Positions 1 to 10,690 of a stretch of 19,777 nt of DNA are shown in pieces (the first letter of the stretch is position 1; each line of letters starts with the position of its first letter). The notes below the pieces were generated by a model. That model made no database searches and had not been told where the DNA came from. It saw nothing but the letters and a program-made list of their open reading frames with translations. The translations under genes and the position numbers were made by a program. The DNA comes from Jimgerdemannia flammicorona (lineage: Eukaryota > Mucoromycota > Endogonomycetes > Endogonales > Endogonaceae), in contig RBNI01002085.1 in the NCBI GenBank assembly GCA_003990745.1, positions 1 to 19,777 of the forward strand, in the 5' to 3' direction.

Positions 1-155
1 TAAAAAAAAAAAAAAACCAAAAAAACCATATTTGGGGTCAAATGCTGCTAAGTCTATCATGTCACTGCTGCTATCGCATACTAACGTTTAACCTGCTTAT
101 TGGGTCACTGGTCTCGTACGTCTGGACGTGTCTGGCCTCCGCATTGGTCCCCCTC

Positions 156-197
<42 letters not shown>

Positions 198-420
198 CGT
201 GATGTCGAGGTCAGCATTTCAGAGTCTACAGTAGCTGTTCGGCTCTGTATGCGCGACTTGGTGAGGAGTGTCAACATCCACCTGACGCGAGGCAGTGTTT
301 TCCTATCCTTGGTCAAGCTGCAGAGTTCAGTGGGCCATCACATAGTTGTCAGAAGTGTGCAGTTGATGTTAGTAACTGTGTATACAGCTTGGTGAGAATT
401 GTCAATATTTTTTCTGACTA
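1..420. other. Less AT-rich flank, no gene recognised
   Basis: This stretch has ordinary base composition with many CpG and CpA steps, unlike the RIP-mutated DNA that starts near position 421. It contains an A-run at 2-16 and a 39-A run at 157-195. The longest forward reading frame (42-395) passes through the A-run as a lysine tract and has no recognisable domain, so I do not call it a gene. The segment between the two A-runs could be a small retroposed sequence with an A tail, but no flanking duplication or internal Pol III promoter was seen. Confidence 0.5.
157..195. repeat. Poly(A) run, 39 A
   Basis: An uninterrupted run of 39 A follows a C-rich stretch. It may be the A tail of a retroposed sequence or a slippage-prone homopolymer. 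Exact length may be affected by sequencing. Confidence 0.9.
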
Positions 421-590
421 GAAATTCAGAAGGTTATATAATATCATCTTTAAGATAAATATCTTTAATAATTAAAAATATATGGTTTATATTAAAAAAA
501 TATATTATTAGTAATAAGGTTATATTTACTATTAAAAAGAGAATACTATATTAGAAAAACAAAAATCAGTTCATATTTATGAGTTTATAT
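421..590. other. AT-rich DNA, left flank of copy 1
   Basis: Very AT-rich, without open frames. Its last part (about 550-590) resembles stretches at 15320-15350 and 17555-17575, so it belongs to the same AT-rich repetitive substrate into which the LTR elements inserted. Confidence 0.6.
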
Positions 591-1034
591 TATAATAGTT
601 AATCCAAATTAGTAATATAAATTAGGAGAATAGATATTTGATTGCAGTACCTGAATCTGATTCCCAAATATAGTATAGCCTTACAAATAGCAGTCATATT
701 TAACATGTGGAAACTTTAACAAATGTTAAAGTATTTATAGATATTAAAGTATTCATAGATATTAAAGTATAACTTATAGGAAATATAGTCATAACTTAGC
801 CACCTTATAGCTAGCAAACTTGTATAAATATCTCCAATATCTAGAGTGAATAAACCTCAGATTGAAATAGTTCAAAGCAAAGAGAAAATAAGAGAACTTA
901 GTAAGCCTGTAGGCAGATATACTTCAAACTCACCCACTCCTATATTCTGAGAACTCTGCAGAGTCAAAGAAGATCAAGTTTTCAAGATATAGAAATCTGA
1001 CATACTTATACAATTATATATCTACTATGTTATA
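591..1034 (+). repeat. 5' LTR of copy 1
   Basis: Aligns with the copy 1 3' LTR and, more distantly, with both copy 2 LTRs. The left edge (tataatagttaatcc) aligns with tgtgacagctgatcc of copy 2 through transitions only, so the original TG start has become TA. The right edge ctatgttata corresponds to ctacattaca. U3 holds an 18-bp tandem repeat at about 725-770. A TATA box (TATAAATA, 823-830) and AATAAA (849-854) follow. At 444 bp it is 36 bp longer than the copy 1 3' LTR. The difference is one 18-bp repeat unit plus a short deletion in the 3' LTR. Confidence 0.88.
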
Positions 1035-1037
1035 ACT

Positions 1038-1054
1038 TGGTGTGCATTGGCTGG
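1038..1054 (+). other. Primer-binding site of copy 1 (putative)
   Basis: Starts 3 bp after the 5' LTR with tggtgtgcattggctgg. It matches the same position in copy 2 (8892-8908) and in the small element (15797-15813). The leading TGG fits pairing with a tRNA CCA end. I could not identify the tRNA. Confidence 0.5.
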
Positions 1055-1148
1055 TAATTCAAGATAAATTCCTCACTTTCAAGTTGAATAATGAATAACT
1101 GCTACTATCCAAACAACTATACAAATTGAACTAAGATATTTAAACAAA

Positions 1149-2860
1149 ATAGATATAAGATCACTAATATTCTATAAATATAAGACCACTAGTATTCTAT
1201 AGATATATGTACTTTAGATAAATCAATCATTATATTCATTGATGACTTTGAGCAGTATACTGCTATAAGGACTCTAACAGTAAGACAGTAAGTAGCCCTT
1301 ATATTCTTTAGTCTCTGAGAACTAGTAAGAGTAGTATTTATAGCTGTAACCTATGTGAGAAATGATAATAATGTCATACTAGCAGTATAGAAGGCTTAGC
1401 TCTGAACTATCTATATATAGATGAGATTAAGCAAGCTCTGAAGAATCAGCTCAATATAATATATCAAGAAATGAGTAAGAATCTAAACATATTCTATATC
1501 AGAATCTAATATCAGATAATTTTTACTGATTATACTGATACTATCTGAGATTAAGTAGCTAAAGCAACCTTTATAAAAGAAGTTTACCCAGAGATAGTTA
1601 TGGACACCTGCTTATTACCAGTAGTCTTAGATCTAGTACAAAAGATCATCTATACTCAGTGATACTGAATAGCTAGACATCTATAAGACTATATAATGGA
1701 AAGAGTCACTAGAGTTAGAATTAAAATACTCAAGATAACTAGTATAATCTCTACTATAGTGATCAATTAAAACATATCTCAACTAAAAGCTACTAAGTAG
1801 TAAAGAAATAGTAATTCAATAGAGAAACTAGTCAAGAAGTTCACTGAAATAACTATTCATCTAGGAGATATGATAAAGAAAATTAGAAGAAAAGACTACT
1901 GTCTAGTTCAGAAGTTTGCTATAATCTCAGACAAAAAGAGAGGTATCTGCTATATCTATAGAGAAGAAGACTACTACTCATATAAATGTATAAGTAAAAC
2001 CAAGCATAAGATCCAGCTAAGCAATACTACTTGAAATAAAGAATAGACTAATACCATTATCTTTAAGGAGATTGAAGAATCAGATGAAGAAGAATGAGAA
2101 GCCTATCCTATTGAGACTGTCAAAAAGAATATCTACAAGTAACTCTATAAGAGACCATCAGGGAGATTCTGTAGAAAAACAGATAAAGACTACTATAGAA
2201 AGCCAAGCTAAAGAAATTAATCAAGATATGAAACTAGAACAGACTGTTCAAGATATGTATTATTTGAGAAACTACTCTAGCTAATAAAGGAGAAAAGAAG
2301 AAGAAGCTTTGTAAAACTAAGACCTTTAAGTATGATATCTTTAAGAATCTCAGCTAATAAAAGGGCAATACAACTTTTGGTCAGCTGGCAGAAATACCTA
2401 CATTCAGATAGCAAATGAGATATAAACTTACTGAGACAATCAAGAAGTAAGGTTGGAAGATAACTGAGACCAATAATATTTAAGAAGACTTAGAAGAAGA
2501 AAGTGAAGTTAATTATAAGACCTCTGTCTATATAACCTATCAAATTGAAGATAGAATCTTCAAGGTCATTATTGATACTAAAGTAGAAGAATATCTCCTC
2601 AGCAAGAAAGCAGCAGACTACCTAGGTTGAGAGATTAAAGAAGTAATCAAATTAGTGTTTATTATAGGAGATAGTATAAGAGCTATACCTCTAGAAAAAA
2701 TCTGGAATATTTTCATCAAGTTTGAAGGAGCAACTATTCTAGTAGATGTGATTGTAACCAATACTACCAACTATGATATTCTCATCAGCAACCAATGACT
2801 TCATAAAGCCAGAGCAATAATTGACCTAATGCTCAGAAGATATAGATTATCTACTAAGGT
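1149..2860 (+). pseudogene. gag and protease remnant, copy 1
   Basis: Collinear with gag-protease of copy 2. The start codon corresponds to an ATA near 1150 (ATG in copy 2). The early Gag stretch IIFIDDFEQY is still readable near 1225-1260. The zinc knuckle (about 1948-1992) keeps the first and last cysteines, but the second cysteine and the histidine are lost. In the protease, the active-site triplet that should read DTG reads DTK (2574-2582). Stops TAG, TAA and TGA are frequent, mostly where CAG, CAA, TGG or CGA are expected. A 25-bp tandem duplication near the start (1153-1202) also shifts the frame. No functional product is possible. Confidence 0.85.
1153..1202 (+). repeat. 25-bp tandem duplication at the gag start of copy 1
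   Basis: Two 25-bp units, 1153-1177 and 1178-1202, differ only by transitions. Copy 2 has a single unit here. The extra 25 bp shifts the gag frame. Confidence 0.75.
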
Positions 2861-4205
2861 CAGAAGATATAAATTCACATCAATATCAACAAAGTAGTAC
2901 TGTCTGAGATAAAGGAAGAAGAAAGTGAGCAAGAAGAAGTCTATATAGTAACTACTCAGAAAAAAAAAAAGAAGGTTAAATAGATCAGTAAAGAGGACTA
3001 ATACAAGAAGATTGTAGAAGGATATATACTGTAAGAAGTCTGCCCCATAGAATCAAGATATACTATATGAAGTATGTCAATGATTGCTACCAGTATATTA
3101 GTAGTATCAAGAAGATCTACTATAAAAAAGACAGAAGGCTCTCAAAAAGCAGATAAGAGAAGAGAAGGAGAAGAAAGAGAATGATGAACTACTAGTCCTT
3201 CTAGAAGATAGTAATGATAAGATGAAGAAAAAATCAAGGTCAAGATTTGGAGGATCTATTCTGATATAGTTCTACCAGAATATAAGTCAGAAAATACAGC
3301 TGGAATAGATATCACTATAGTAGAAGAAACTGTACTTGAGCTCCAGACAACTATCTTACTTACAATTAGTCTAAAGATGGCCATTCCAAAAGACCATATT
3401 GGAATCCTCAAGATAAGAAGCAGTCTAGCCAAAAGTGAGATTACTATTGAAGAAGAAGTTATCAATTTAGATTATATTAAAGAAATACTATACATTGCTA
3501 GGAATTACAACCCCATAATCTCATTTTTTCAATCAAGAAGAAGAACTGATTAGTATAGATATTGATCTTCTCAGTTCTTCAGCCAAAGATCATGGAAGTT
3601 AAGAAGTTGGAGGAAACAGAAAGAAAAAAGAAAGGATTTGGATCTACAGAAAGAAGAGTATTTACTAGTACCAAGATTACTGAACTGGATCACAAAAAGG
3701 AAGAAATCATAAATAAGTATAGCAATACTATTGGAGATGAATTCCCACTCAAGAAAGAACTCAAGAAGATACTCTACTATCCTAGCCACAGACTTCAAGA
3801 ATATTAAGAGAAAGACTCCATACTACTATTATGATATAGATATAGGAGACACTAAATCAATCTATCAAAAAATAAAACCAATACTACTAATCTACCATAA
3901 ATGACTCAGAGAAGAAATCAAGCAGATAGAAGAAGTTAGTATTATCAAAGAAGCCAGCAGCCCTTGGGCTTCACCAGTTATACTAGCTCTGAAAAAAGAA
4001 AGTAAGTTAGAAAAATTCAGCCTGAGACTCTGCATCAATTACAAAAAGCTCAATCTGATTACCAAGAAGGATTGCCAGCTACTGTCTCTCATCAGTGACA
4101 TCCTATAATCTTAGGAGATAAAGCACAGTATTATAGCATCTTAGACTTATATTCAAATTGGTCTCACAGAAGCAGCAAGCAAGAAGTCAGTATTCATCAC
4201 TTTAG

Positions 4206-5421
4206 ATAGAATTTATGTTTACTTTTTTTGTTTTATAGACTCAGAGTCCCATGGATTTTTATTAGAAGGAAACCTAGACTATATAGGCCAAAATCCTCTC
4301 CCACCACCTATCAAGTACTGTCTCCCATTAATCTAGGCTAACTATTGTTCAGCAGCTTGACCATACTAGGTATAGCAGGACCTATGTTGGCCTGCACCTC
4401 ATTCTGTATACCATGCTCTCCCTACCACTAGGGAGAACTCAACCATATGCCAATGACCAAAAGCACATACCCAAGACCCCAATGTATATATAAGACTATG
4501 TCCAAGCTGAATAGAATAGTCTCTGCTACCTCAAAGAGAATAACAGATAAAGAAAAACTCTTATCAAAGTACATTATGGTGGATAGGACCTGGTTCTCTC
4601 AGATGAGATGAGTAGAGAACTTACTCATGAGGTGGAAGGAGCCCCCAATATTCCACTACTCAAGCCTATAGGTCTTGATCATGTTATCATATCAGCTCTC
4701 AGTTCCAGTTAAGTATAGCCAAGATATCTAAAATGGATAGCCTTAGGCCCCCCGACCCCCCCCAATGACTGGGGCCCAACCTACTAAATTGCCAAAAGAA
4801 GCTAAGAGTGATACCTACTATCTAATCACTCCACACCAATCAAAAGGCTCTACCGAAGCAGTATCCACTCCAGCCCCAATAACTGCCTCCAGTCTGACAC
4901 TCTACTGGTTCACCATAATTGTCCTTCCACCTATCTGTAATGGCCATCTCTCCTTCCATCCTGACAATATCTGAAAAACAGTCACCTATACCAGAACCAT
5001 GCTTGCTGAAAAGCTCACCAAAGCCAGAGAGCCCCACTATAGATACTGAGGACCTGTAGGCAACCTACACTGAACACTTAATGCCTAAGATCAGCCAACT
5101 CTCTATGTAACCCATAATGCACTAAGATAATATCTTGTTGGCAATAGCAAAAGAAAGAAGGCACTATACCAAAATGAGTATATCTCAGATATAGCTAAAG
5201 GTACCAGAATCTACGAAAAAGTAGAGAAGATACTAATCTGATACTAATAAAGAGATAACTCAACACTATTGCCCTCCTCCCACCATACCCATACAGGCAT
5301 AACAAATTAACTCAAGATAGAGGGGGTAATAATAAAAGAAAGGAGACTTGGAAGATTGCCTATCAAATCTTGTAACCAATAAGGTAGCAGAGAAAGAGAT
5401 ATCTATGGAATCTATGTTTAC
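4206..5421. repeat. 17-bp direct repeats flanking an insertion
   Basis: The sequence at 4206-4222 recurs at 5405-5421 with two differences, both transitions (consensus atRgaatYtatgtttac). Copy 2 has this site once and uninterrupted, in the RT region near 12035-12052. The repeats therefore look like a target-site duplication, and a 17-bp length is more typical of target-primed non-LTR insertion than of LTR or most DNA elements. Confidence 0.75.
4223..5404 (-). mobile_element. Unidentified 1.18-kb insertion in copy 1 RT
   Basis: Absent from copy 2 and bounded by the 17-bp duplication. The left edge is T-rich (seven T, then gttttatag), so on the minus strand the element would end in an A-rich tail, which suggests a retroposon inserted in reverse. 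It is far richer in CpA and C-runs than the surrounding copy 1 DNA, including C6 and C8 tracts at 4748-4763, so it probably arrived after most mutation of copy 1. Plus-strand frame 1 from about 4765 to 5240 reads as a degenerate stretch interrupted by a few stops, and a 65-codon frame lies on the minus strand (4840-5037). Neither resembles a family I recognise. TATATAAG occurs at 4486-4493. Orientation is inferred from the tail only. Confidence 0.6.
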
Positions 5422-7113
5422 CTATGAATATCATTTAGAATATATAATACATCAGCAAGCTTCTAGTGAATGATGAATAAAATCTTCTGCTATAATATAA
5501 GAAGATAGATAATGGTCTATATAGATGATATTATCATTTATAGCAAGATAGCTAAGGAATATCTATAATATATTCAGCAGATGATAGAGAAGCTAAGAAA
5601 GTATAATCTTTATATCAAGTCTAAGAAGTATAAGTTTGCAGAAATTGAAATCTCCTATCTTAGCTATATCATCAACTAAGATGGAATATATACAGACTCT
5701 CTCAAGATTTAAGCAGTAGTAGCATACCTAAGGCCCACTATAGTTACTGAAGCCTAAGTCTTTATAGAGCTCACCTCTTACTATTACAGATTTATTAAAG
5801 GATTTTTCAATATTACAGATTCAATCTACAAGCTCAATAAGAAGGATATCAAGTTCTAATAAACTAGTAGATAACAAAAAACATTTGATAAACTTAAGAT
5901 TAGACTGACCCAAGCACCCATCCTCAGAAGACCTAATTGGACTCAAGAATTCATCCTATAGATAGATACAAGCACACAAGAACTAAGAGTAGTCCAGAAA
6001 AAAGACAAAGTAGAGTATGTTATTATATATCTCAGCCAAGGAATTCAAAGAGCTGAAAAAGAGTATAAATTCTATAAGTTAGAATATCTCACAGTTATCT
6101 GAGCTATAGAGAAGTTTTACTATTATCTTACAGAAAGACACTTCACTATTCAGATAGATCACTTAGCTCTTATCTAGTTACTGACTACTGGACAACTCAA
6201 AGAAATCTATATTAGATGGATTATAAAGCTATAAGCTTATGATGTAACCATCATATACTACCTCAGAAGAACTAATGTCAATGTAAATACTCTCTCATAG
6301 ATACTCTGAAGGACCCCCAACCAGCAAATTAACTATGAATAAAAAAACTCTACTATGAAATTATTATCTACTTGGGATAGTAAAAGATGCCCCAACATCT
6401 GAAAGAATGGATACAAACAATTATCAACAGAACATAGAAACAATTTAAACCTAATGAAGAAATGCTGAAGAAAGGAAAGCTACTAGTCATATCTGAACAT
6501 AAAAAGGAGCAAGCAATGAAATCAGTATATAAACTTAGCTATTTAGGAAGAATATACATATGATAAAGCAAGAAGAACAATGTGGTGACCAGAAGTAAAG
6601 AAAGTTATTAGACAATTTATCAAGACCTGTGATAAATACCAGAAACAGAAATAAGACCAATAAAATCAAAACTCCAAATTGGTACATATAGAACTAATAC
6701 TCTATATATATTATAATAGATATAATTAGTCCTCTACCCTTGACTTTGACTGGCAACCAATACATCATTATTATCATAGACCTTTTCATAAAATAGATAG
6801 AGGCAGGACCTCTTAAAGAAGCTAATATACAGTCAATTGCTGATTTCTTCTACAAAGAAATCATATGTGAATTCAAGACCTCATCACAAGTAACTACAGA
6901 CAGAGAAACAGAATTTATAAACTAGTTCTTTGAGGTTCTCTATAAGAAGTATAAGATCTAGTATATTTAAACTACAGTCTATCATACTTAGGAAAATGGA
7001 CAAGTAGAAAGGACCAATAAGACTCTCAAGAATGTTATTATCAAGATCTATAATAATTATAAAAACTGAGATCACTATCTACCAATAGTATTATCTGCTC
7101 TCCAGGATATCTG

Positions 7114-7245
7114 ATTACAAAGTACCCATTTTACCCCTCAAGAGATACTATTCAGAGAAGAAAGTTCTCAAGAAATCTTATTACAAAGTACCCATTTCAC
7201 CCCTCAAGAGATACTATTCAGAGAAGAAAGTTCTCAAGAAATCTT
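7114..7245 (+). repeat. 66-bp tandem duplication in copy 1 integrase
   Basis: 7114-7179 is repeated at 7180-7245 with a single T/C difference. Copy 2 has one unit at the matching place (about 13750-13815). The length is 22 codons, so the frame would be kept. Near-identity in an otherwise heavily mutated element suggests the duplication came late. Confidence 0.8.
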
Positions 7246-7639
7246 ATTATTTAATGAAGATACTATATAGAAACATATAAACACAGAGGTATATAGACTA
7301 TACAAAATTAGAAAGAAGGCTGAGGATTATACATATAACCAAGGCACAGGTACTATAATAGAACAATATAGAAAAGATTCACAAGCCTCTGAAGATTATT
7401 AAGATAGGAGATAAAGTTCTAATATATTGGAATATAGTAAAAACTTCATGATTATGAAAGCTGGAGCCTAAGTAGGAAAGACCTTACTTAGTGCAAGATA
7501 TAAAAGAAATTACCTTTTGATATGAAAACTCTTAGACATAATTATCCCTACTATTATTTATTAAAACTAACTCAAAAAGTATCATAACTAATTAACAAAG
7601 TACTTCTATAGTCCTCAAGATCACTAATACTACATAATG

Positions 7640-8086
7640 AGCTATAGAAAGACAATAGTATACTATTAAATTATTAATTATGAAAGAATCCTTTGATAGT
7701 ATCTAGAGTATAGTCCAGATACACTTATCATAAATCTCACATTTCAAGGCCTACTAGAATTAGACTGAGTTTTAAAAATACTTCAAGTTGGGATAGCTAC
7801 TAAACTTGCAGCCAGAAATGAGAAAAGAAGACTAGATTAGAAAGTGTTAACTCTCTCATACTCAGATCACAATCACCAAATAAGTTAACAAATTATTCAA
7901 AGATGATGAGCCAGCTCTAGCCCATTTCTGAGAAGTAGTCTCAGGAGACTTTGAATATATCAAGAGATACTATTAGAAGAATATAATGATATAGATTATA
8001 TAGTATAAGAAGATACAAATTATGAAAGCCTGGAAGTTCAAGTAAATAAGATATTTCAGAGATGAATTACCTATTTAGAAAGAAGT
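7640..8086 (+). pseudogene. Remnant of the extra ORF, copy 1
   Basis: Aligns with the extra ORF of copy 2 (14185-14640), including the stretches corresponding to FKAYQ, GQLLN, KLFKDDE and GDFGYIK. Stops replace several codons. It ends at a purine-rich stretch just before the 3' LTR. Function is unknown; see the copy 2 entry. Confidence 0.65.
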
Positions 8087-8423
8087 TATAATTATTGATC
8101 TGAATTAGTAACATAAATTAAGAGAATAGATATTTGATTAAAACATAGTATAGTCTTATAAATAGCAGTCATATTTAACATACATATAAAAACTTTAACA
8201 GATATTAAAGTATTTGCAGATATTAAAGTATAACTTATAAGAAATATAGTTATAACTTAGCTATCTTATAGTTAGTAAACTTGTACAAATATCTCTAATA
8301 TCTAAAGTGAATAAATCTCAGATCAAAATAGTTTAAAGTAAAGAGAAAGCAAGAGAACTAATAAGCCTGCAGACAGATATACTTTAAACTCACTCACCTC
8401 TATATCACAAAGACTCTATAGAG
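8087..8423 (+). repeat. 3' LTR of copy 1, left part
   Basis: Begins with tataattattgatc, aligned to tgtgacagctgatcc of copy 2, and runs to ctatagag where copy 2 begins. It contains U3, a degraded TATA box and AATAAA (about 8310). Compared with the 5' LTR it lacks one 18-bp U3 repeat unit and about 20 bp further upstream. The rest of this LTR is at 15124-15194. Confidence 0.88.
8420..8423. repeat. Target duplication of copy 2 (agag), left
   Basis: agag precedes the copy 2 5' LTR and recurs at 15120-15123. Joining the two sides with one agag restores the sequence seen uninterrupted in the copy 1 5' LTR (about 955-967). Confidence 0.9.
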
Positions 8424-8586
8424 TGTGACAGCTAATCTGAATTAGTAACATGAAATAGGGGAATTAGACATTTGATTACAGTACCTGAATCTGATTCCCA
8501 ATATAGCTTAGCCTCATAAATAGCAGCCATATTCCACAAAGTGCAGAAACTTTAATGTTTGCAAAAATTTAGGAGATGTTAGAATC

Positions 8587-8601
8587 TTCGCAATTAGCGA
8601 A
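8587..8601. promoter_or_regulatory. U3 dyad, possible regulator-binding site
   Basis: TTCGCAATTAGCGAA is a perfect dyad with 5-bp arms around a 5-bp centre, about 90 bp upstream of the TATA box. Related TTAGCGAA blocks occur as 18-bp tandem units in the U3 of the small element. In the 3' LTR of copy 2 the dyad is degraded by transitions. Role is inferred from position. Confidence 0.35.
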
Positions 8602-8676
8602 ATCTTAACAGATGTTAAAAGATTCAGCACTTGCAAAATGAGCCATTACTTAGCCATCTTATAGCTAGCAAACTTG

Positions 8677-8684
8677 TATAAATA
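8677..8684 (+). promoter_or_regulatory. LTR TATA box, copy 2
   Basis: TATAAATA preceded by gctagcaaacttg. The same block is conserved in LTRs at 823-830, 14908-14915, 15577-15584 and 17272-17279. It would set the start of the genomic transcript. Confidence 0.7.
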
Positions 8685-8702
8685 ACCCAGTATCTTAGAG
8701 TG

Positions 8703-8708
8703 AATAAA
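8703..8708 (+). terminator. AATAAA polyadenylation-type signal in LTR
   Basis: AATAAA lies 19 bp after the TATA box and is repeated in the 3' LTR at 14934-14939, where it could direct 3' end formation. The 3' LTR of the small element has AGTAAA at the same place. Confidence 0.5.
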
Positions 8709-8891
8709 CCTCAGATCGAAATAGTTTAAAAGCAAAGAGATAGCAAAGGAACTAGTAAGCCCATGGGCAGATACACTTTGAACTCATCCACCCCTGCATC
8801 CCAAGGACTCTGAGGAGTCAGAGAAGATCAAGTATTCAAGATACAGAAATCCGACATACTTTCAAGAGTAAGCATCCACTACATTACAACT

Positions 8892-8908
8892 TGGTACCCA
8901 TTGGCTGG
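8892..8908 (+). other. Primer-binding site of copy 2 (putative)
   Basis: tggtacccattggctgg starts 3 bp after the LTR. The three elements suggest a consensus tggtgcccattggctgg. It begins with TGG as expected for pairing with a tRNA CCA end. I could not assign the tRNA from memory. Confidence 0.55.
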
Positions 8909-9002
8909 TGATTCAAGACGAATCCCTCACTTTTAAGCTAAACAACAAACAACTGCCACTACCTGAGCAGCTACACAAACCAAGCCACAATACCCAGACA
9001 AA

Positions 9003-10120
9003 ATGGATATGAGACCACCAGTATTCCACAGGTATACCTCAGATGAATCAATCATTACCTTCATTGATGATTTCGAGCAGTATGCTGCCATAAGGACCCT
9101 GACAGCAGCACAGCAAGTAGCTCTCATATCCTTCAGCCTACAAGGTTCTGCCAGAGTAGTATTCACAGCTACAACTCATGCAGAAAATAATACCGATGCT
9201 ATACTGACAGCACAGAAGACCTGGCTCTGAAATACATATTATACAGATGAGATCAAGTAAGCCCTGAAGGATCAGCTCAATACAACATACCAAGGAATGA
9301 GTGAGAATCCAAACACATTCTATACCAGAATTCAATATCAGATAATCCTTGTGGATTATGATGCTGCTATCCAAGATCAAGTAGCCAAGACAACCTTCAT
9401 GAAAGGAGTTTACCCAGAGATAGCTATGGCTATCTGTTCATCACCAGTAGTCTTGGATCTGCCATAGAAGGTCACCTATGCTCAGCAATATTGGACAGCT
9501 AGACACTCACAAGACCATATAATGGAAAGAGTCACAGGAGTCAGAATCAAAACATCCAAGGCAACCAGTATGATCTCTACTACAATAATCAATTGAAACA
9601 CACCTCAGCCAAAAACTACAGAGTAGCAAAAGAACAGTGACCCTATGGAGGAACTTATCAAGAGGTTCGCTGAAATGACTGCCCACCTGGAAGATGTGGT
9701 AAAAAAAATCCAAGGAAGAAACTGCTGCCTAGTTCAGAAGTTTGTTGCTACCTCAGACAAGAAGAAAGGTATCTGCTATACCTGTGGAGAAGAAGGTCAC
9801 TACTCCTATAAATATATAAGTGAAACCAAGTACAAGGCTCAACCAAGCAATGTTACATGAAACAGAGAGCAGGCCAATACAATTACCTTTGAGGAAATTG
9901 GAGATTCTGATGAAGAAGAATGGGAGACCTATTCTGCTCAGACTACCAAGAAGGATGTTCACAAGGAACTCTACAAGAGACCACCAGGAAGACCCAAGAA
10001 GAACTCAGTAGAAAAGCAGATGGAAACGGCCACCAAAAGCCAAGCCAAAGAGATGGACCAAGATATGGAACTGGAGCAAGCAGTTCAAGATATTATCTGA
10101 GAAACTACCCCAGCTAGTGA
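9003..10120 (+). pseudogene. gag: Gag polyprotein, copy 2 (interrupted)
   Basis: Encodes the structural Gag of a Gypsy-type element, which would form the cytoplasmic particle and package element RNA. I chose the ATG at 9003 because it is the first ATG in the frame, follows the leader, and copy 1 has ATA at the matching site. The first 76 codons are open (MDMRPPVFHR, then IITFIDDFEQY). The frame is then cut by TGA at 9228, TAG near 9465, and further TGA/TAG stops near 9595, 9624 and 9858. A zinc knuckle lies at 9774-9815: CX2CX4HX4 then tyrosine (TAT, 9813-9815) where cysteine is expected. Copy 1 has TGT there, so this is a G-to-A change. A basic, lysine-rich tail follows. Protease continues in the same frame. 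Confidence 0.88.
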
Positions 10121-10690
10121 AGGAGAAAAAGAAAAGAAACTTCACAAGACCAAGACTTTCAAGTACAATATCTTCAAGGACCTTAGCCAACAAAAGGTCA
10201 ATGCAACCTTTGGTCAGCTTGCAGAAATCCCAACATTCAGACAACAAATGAAGTTTGGACTTACCAAAACAACCAAGAAGCAAGAATGGAAGATAACTGA
10301 GGCCAATAACATTCAAGAGAACTCAGGAGAAGAAAGTGAAGATAATTGCAAAACCTCTGCCTATGCAACATGCCAAATTGAAGATAGGATCTTTGAAGCC
10401 ATCATCGATACTGAAGCAGAAGAATGTCTCCTCAGTAAGAAAGCAGCAGACCACCTAGGCTGGGAAGTTGAAGAAGCAACCAAGTTGGTTTTTGTCATAG
10501 CAGATGGCACAAGAGCCACCCCTCTGGGAAAAATCTGAGAAGTCCCCATCAAGATTGGAGGAGCAACCATCTCAGTAGATGTAATCATAACCAATACCAC
10601 TAACTATGACATCCTCATCAGTAATCAATGGCTTTACAAAGCCAGGGCAGTAATCAATCTCAATGCCCAGAAGATGCACCTACCAGAGAC
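10121..10690 (+). pseudogene. pol: Aspartic protease region, copy 2 (inactivated)
   Basis: A retropepsin-like domain in the same frame as Gag. It would cleave the Gag-Pol polyprotein. The active-site loop reads IIDTEAEECLLS (about 10401-10436), with glutamate replacing the glycine of the usual D-T/S-G. The flap-side and C-terminal parts are recognisable, with the hydrophobic-ILISNQWL stretch near 10610-10630. An in-frame TGA at 10536 interrupts it where copy 1 has TGG. RT follows in another frame; the break lies near 10665-10700, where the two copies also differ by small indels. The missing glycine and the stop make it non-functional. Confidence 0.8.

Larger units (their letters stand above)
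2861..7620 (+). pseudogene. pol remnant (RT, RNase H, integrase), copy 1
   Basis: Collinear with pol of copy 2 after removing the foreign insert at 4223-5404. The acidic/basic linker covers about 2880-3760, RT about 3800-4222 and 5405-5720, RNase H about 5930-6290, and integrase about 6500-7600. The RT catalytic motif is intact as YIDD (5518-5529), although copy 2 has lost it. An in-frame TAG lies just upstream at the same place as in copy 2. Many other codons are stops or carry G-to-A/C-to-T changes. The integrase region contains a 66-bp direct duplication (7114-7245). Inactive beyond doubt. Confidence 0.87.
8424..8888 (+). repeat. 5' LTR of copy 2
   Basis: Starts TGTGACAGCT and ends CTACATTACA (TG...CA). 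It is the same length as the 3' LTR at 14655-15119. The block from cttagcc through the TATA box to the U5 end is shared with the LTRs of copy 1 and of the small element; the distal U3 differs between them. Confidence 0.95.

Noticed and set aside
42..395. A 117-codon frame with a lysine run
   Set aside because: The lysines are the poly(A) tract; the rest has no domain, no start context and a competing antisense frame.
4840..5037. A 65-codon minus-strand ORF in the 1.18-kb insert as a gene
   Set aside because: Short, unsupported by any known motif, and overlapped by a longer degenerate plus-strand frame; described only within the insertion entry.
8758..8768. Self-priming: atgggca in U5 is complementary to tgcccat of the primer site
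   Set aside because: The match is 7 bp, lies inside U5 rather than at the transcript 5' end, and is not conserved in the other LTRs.
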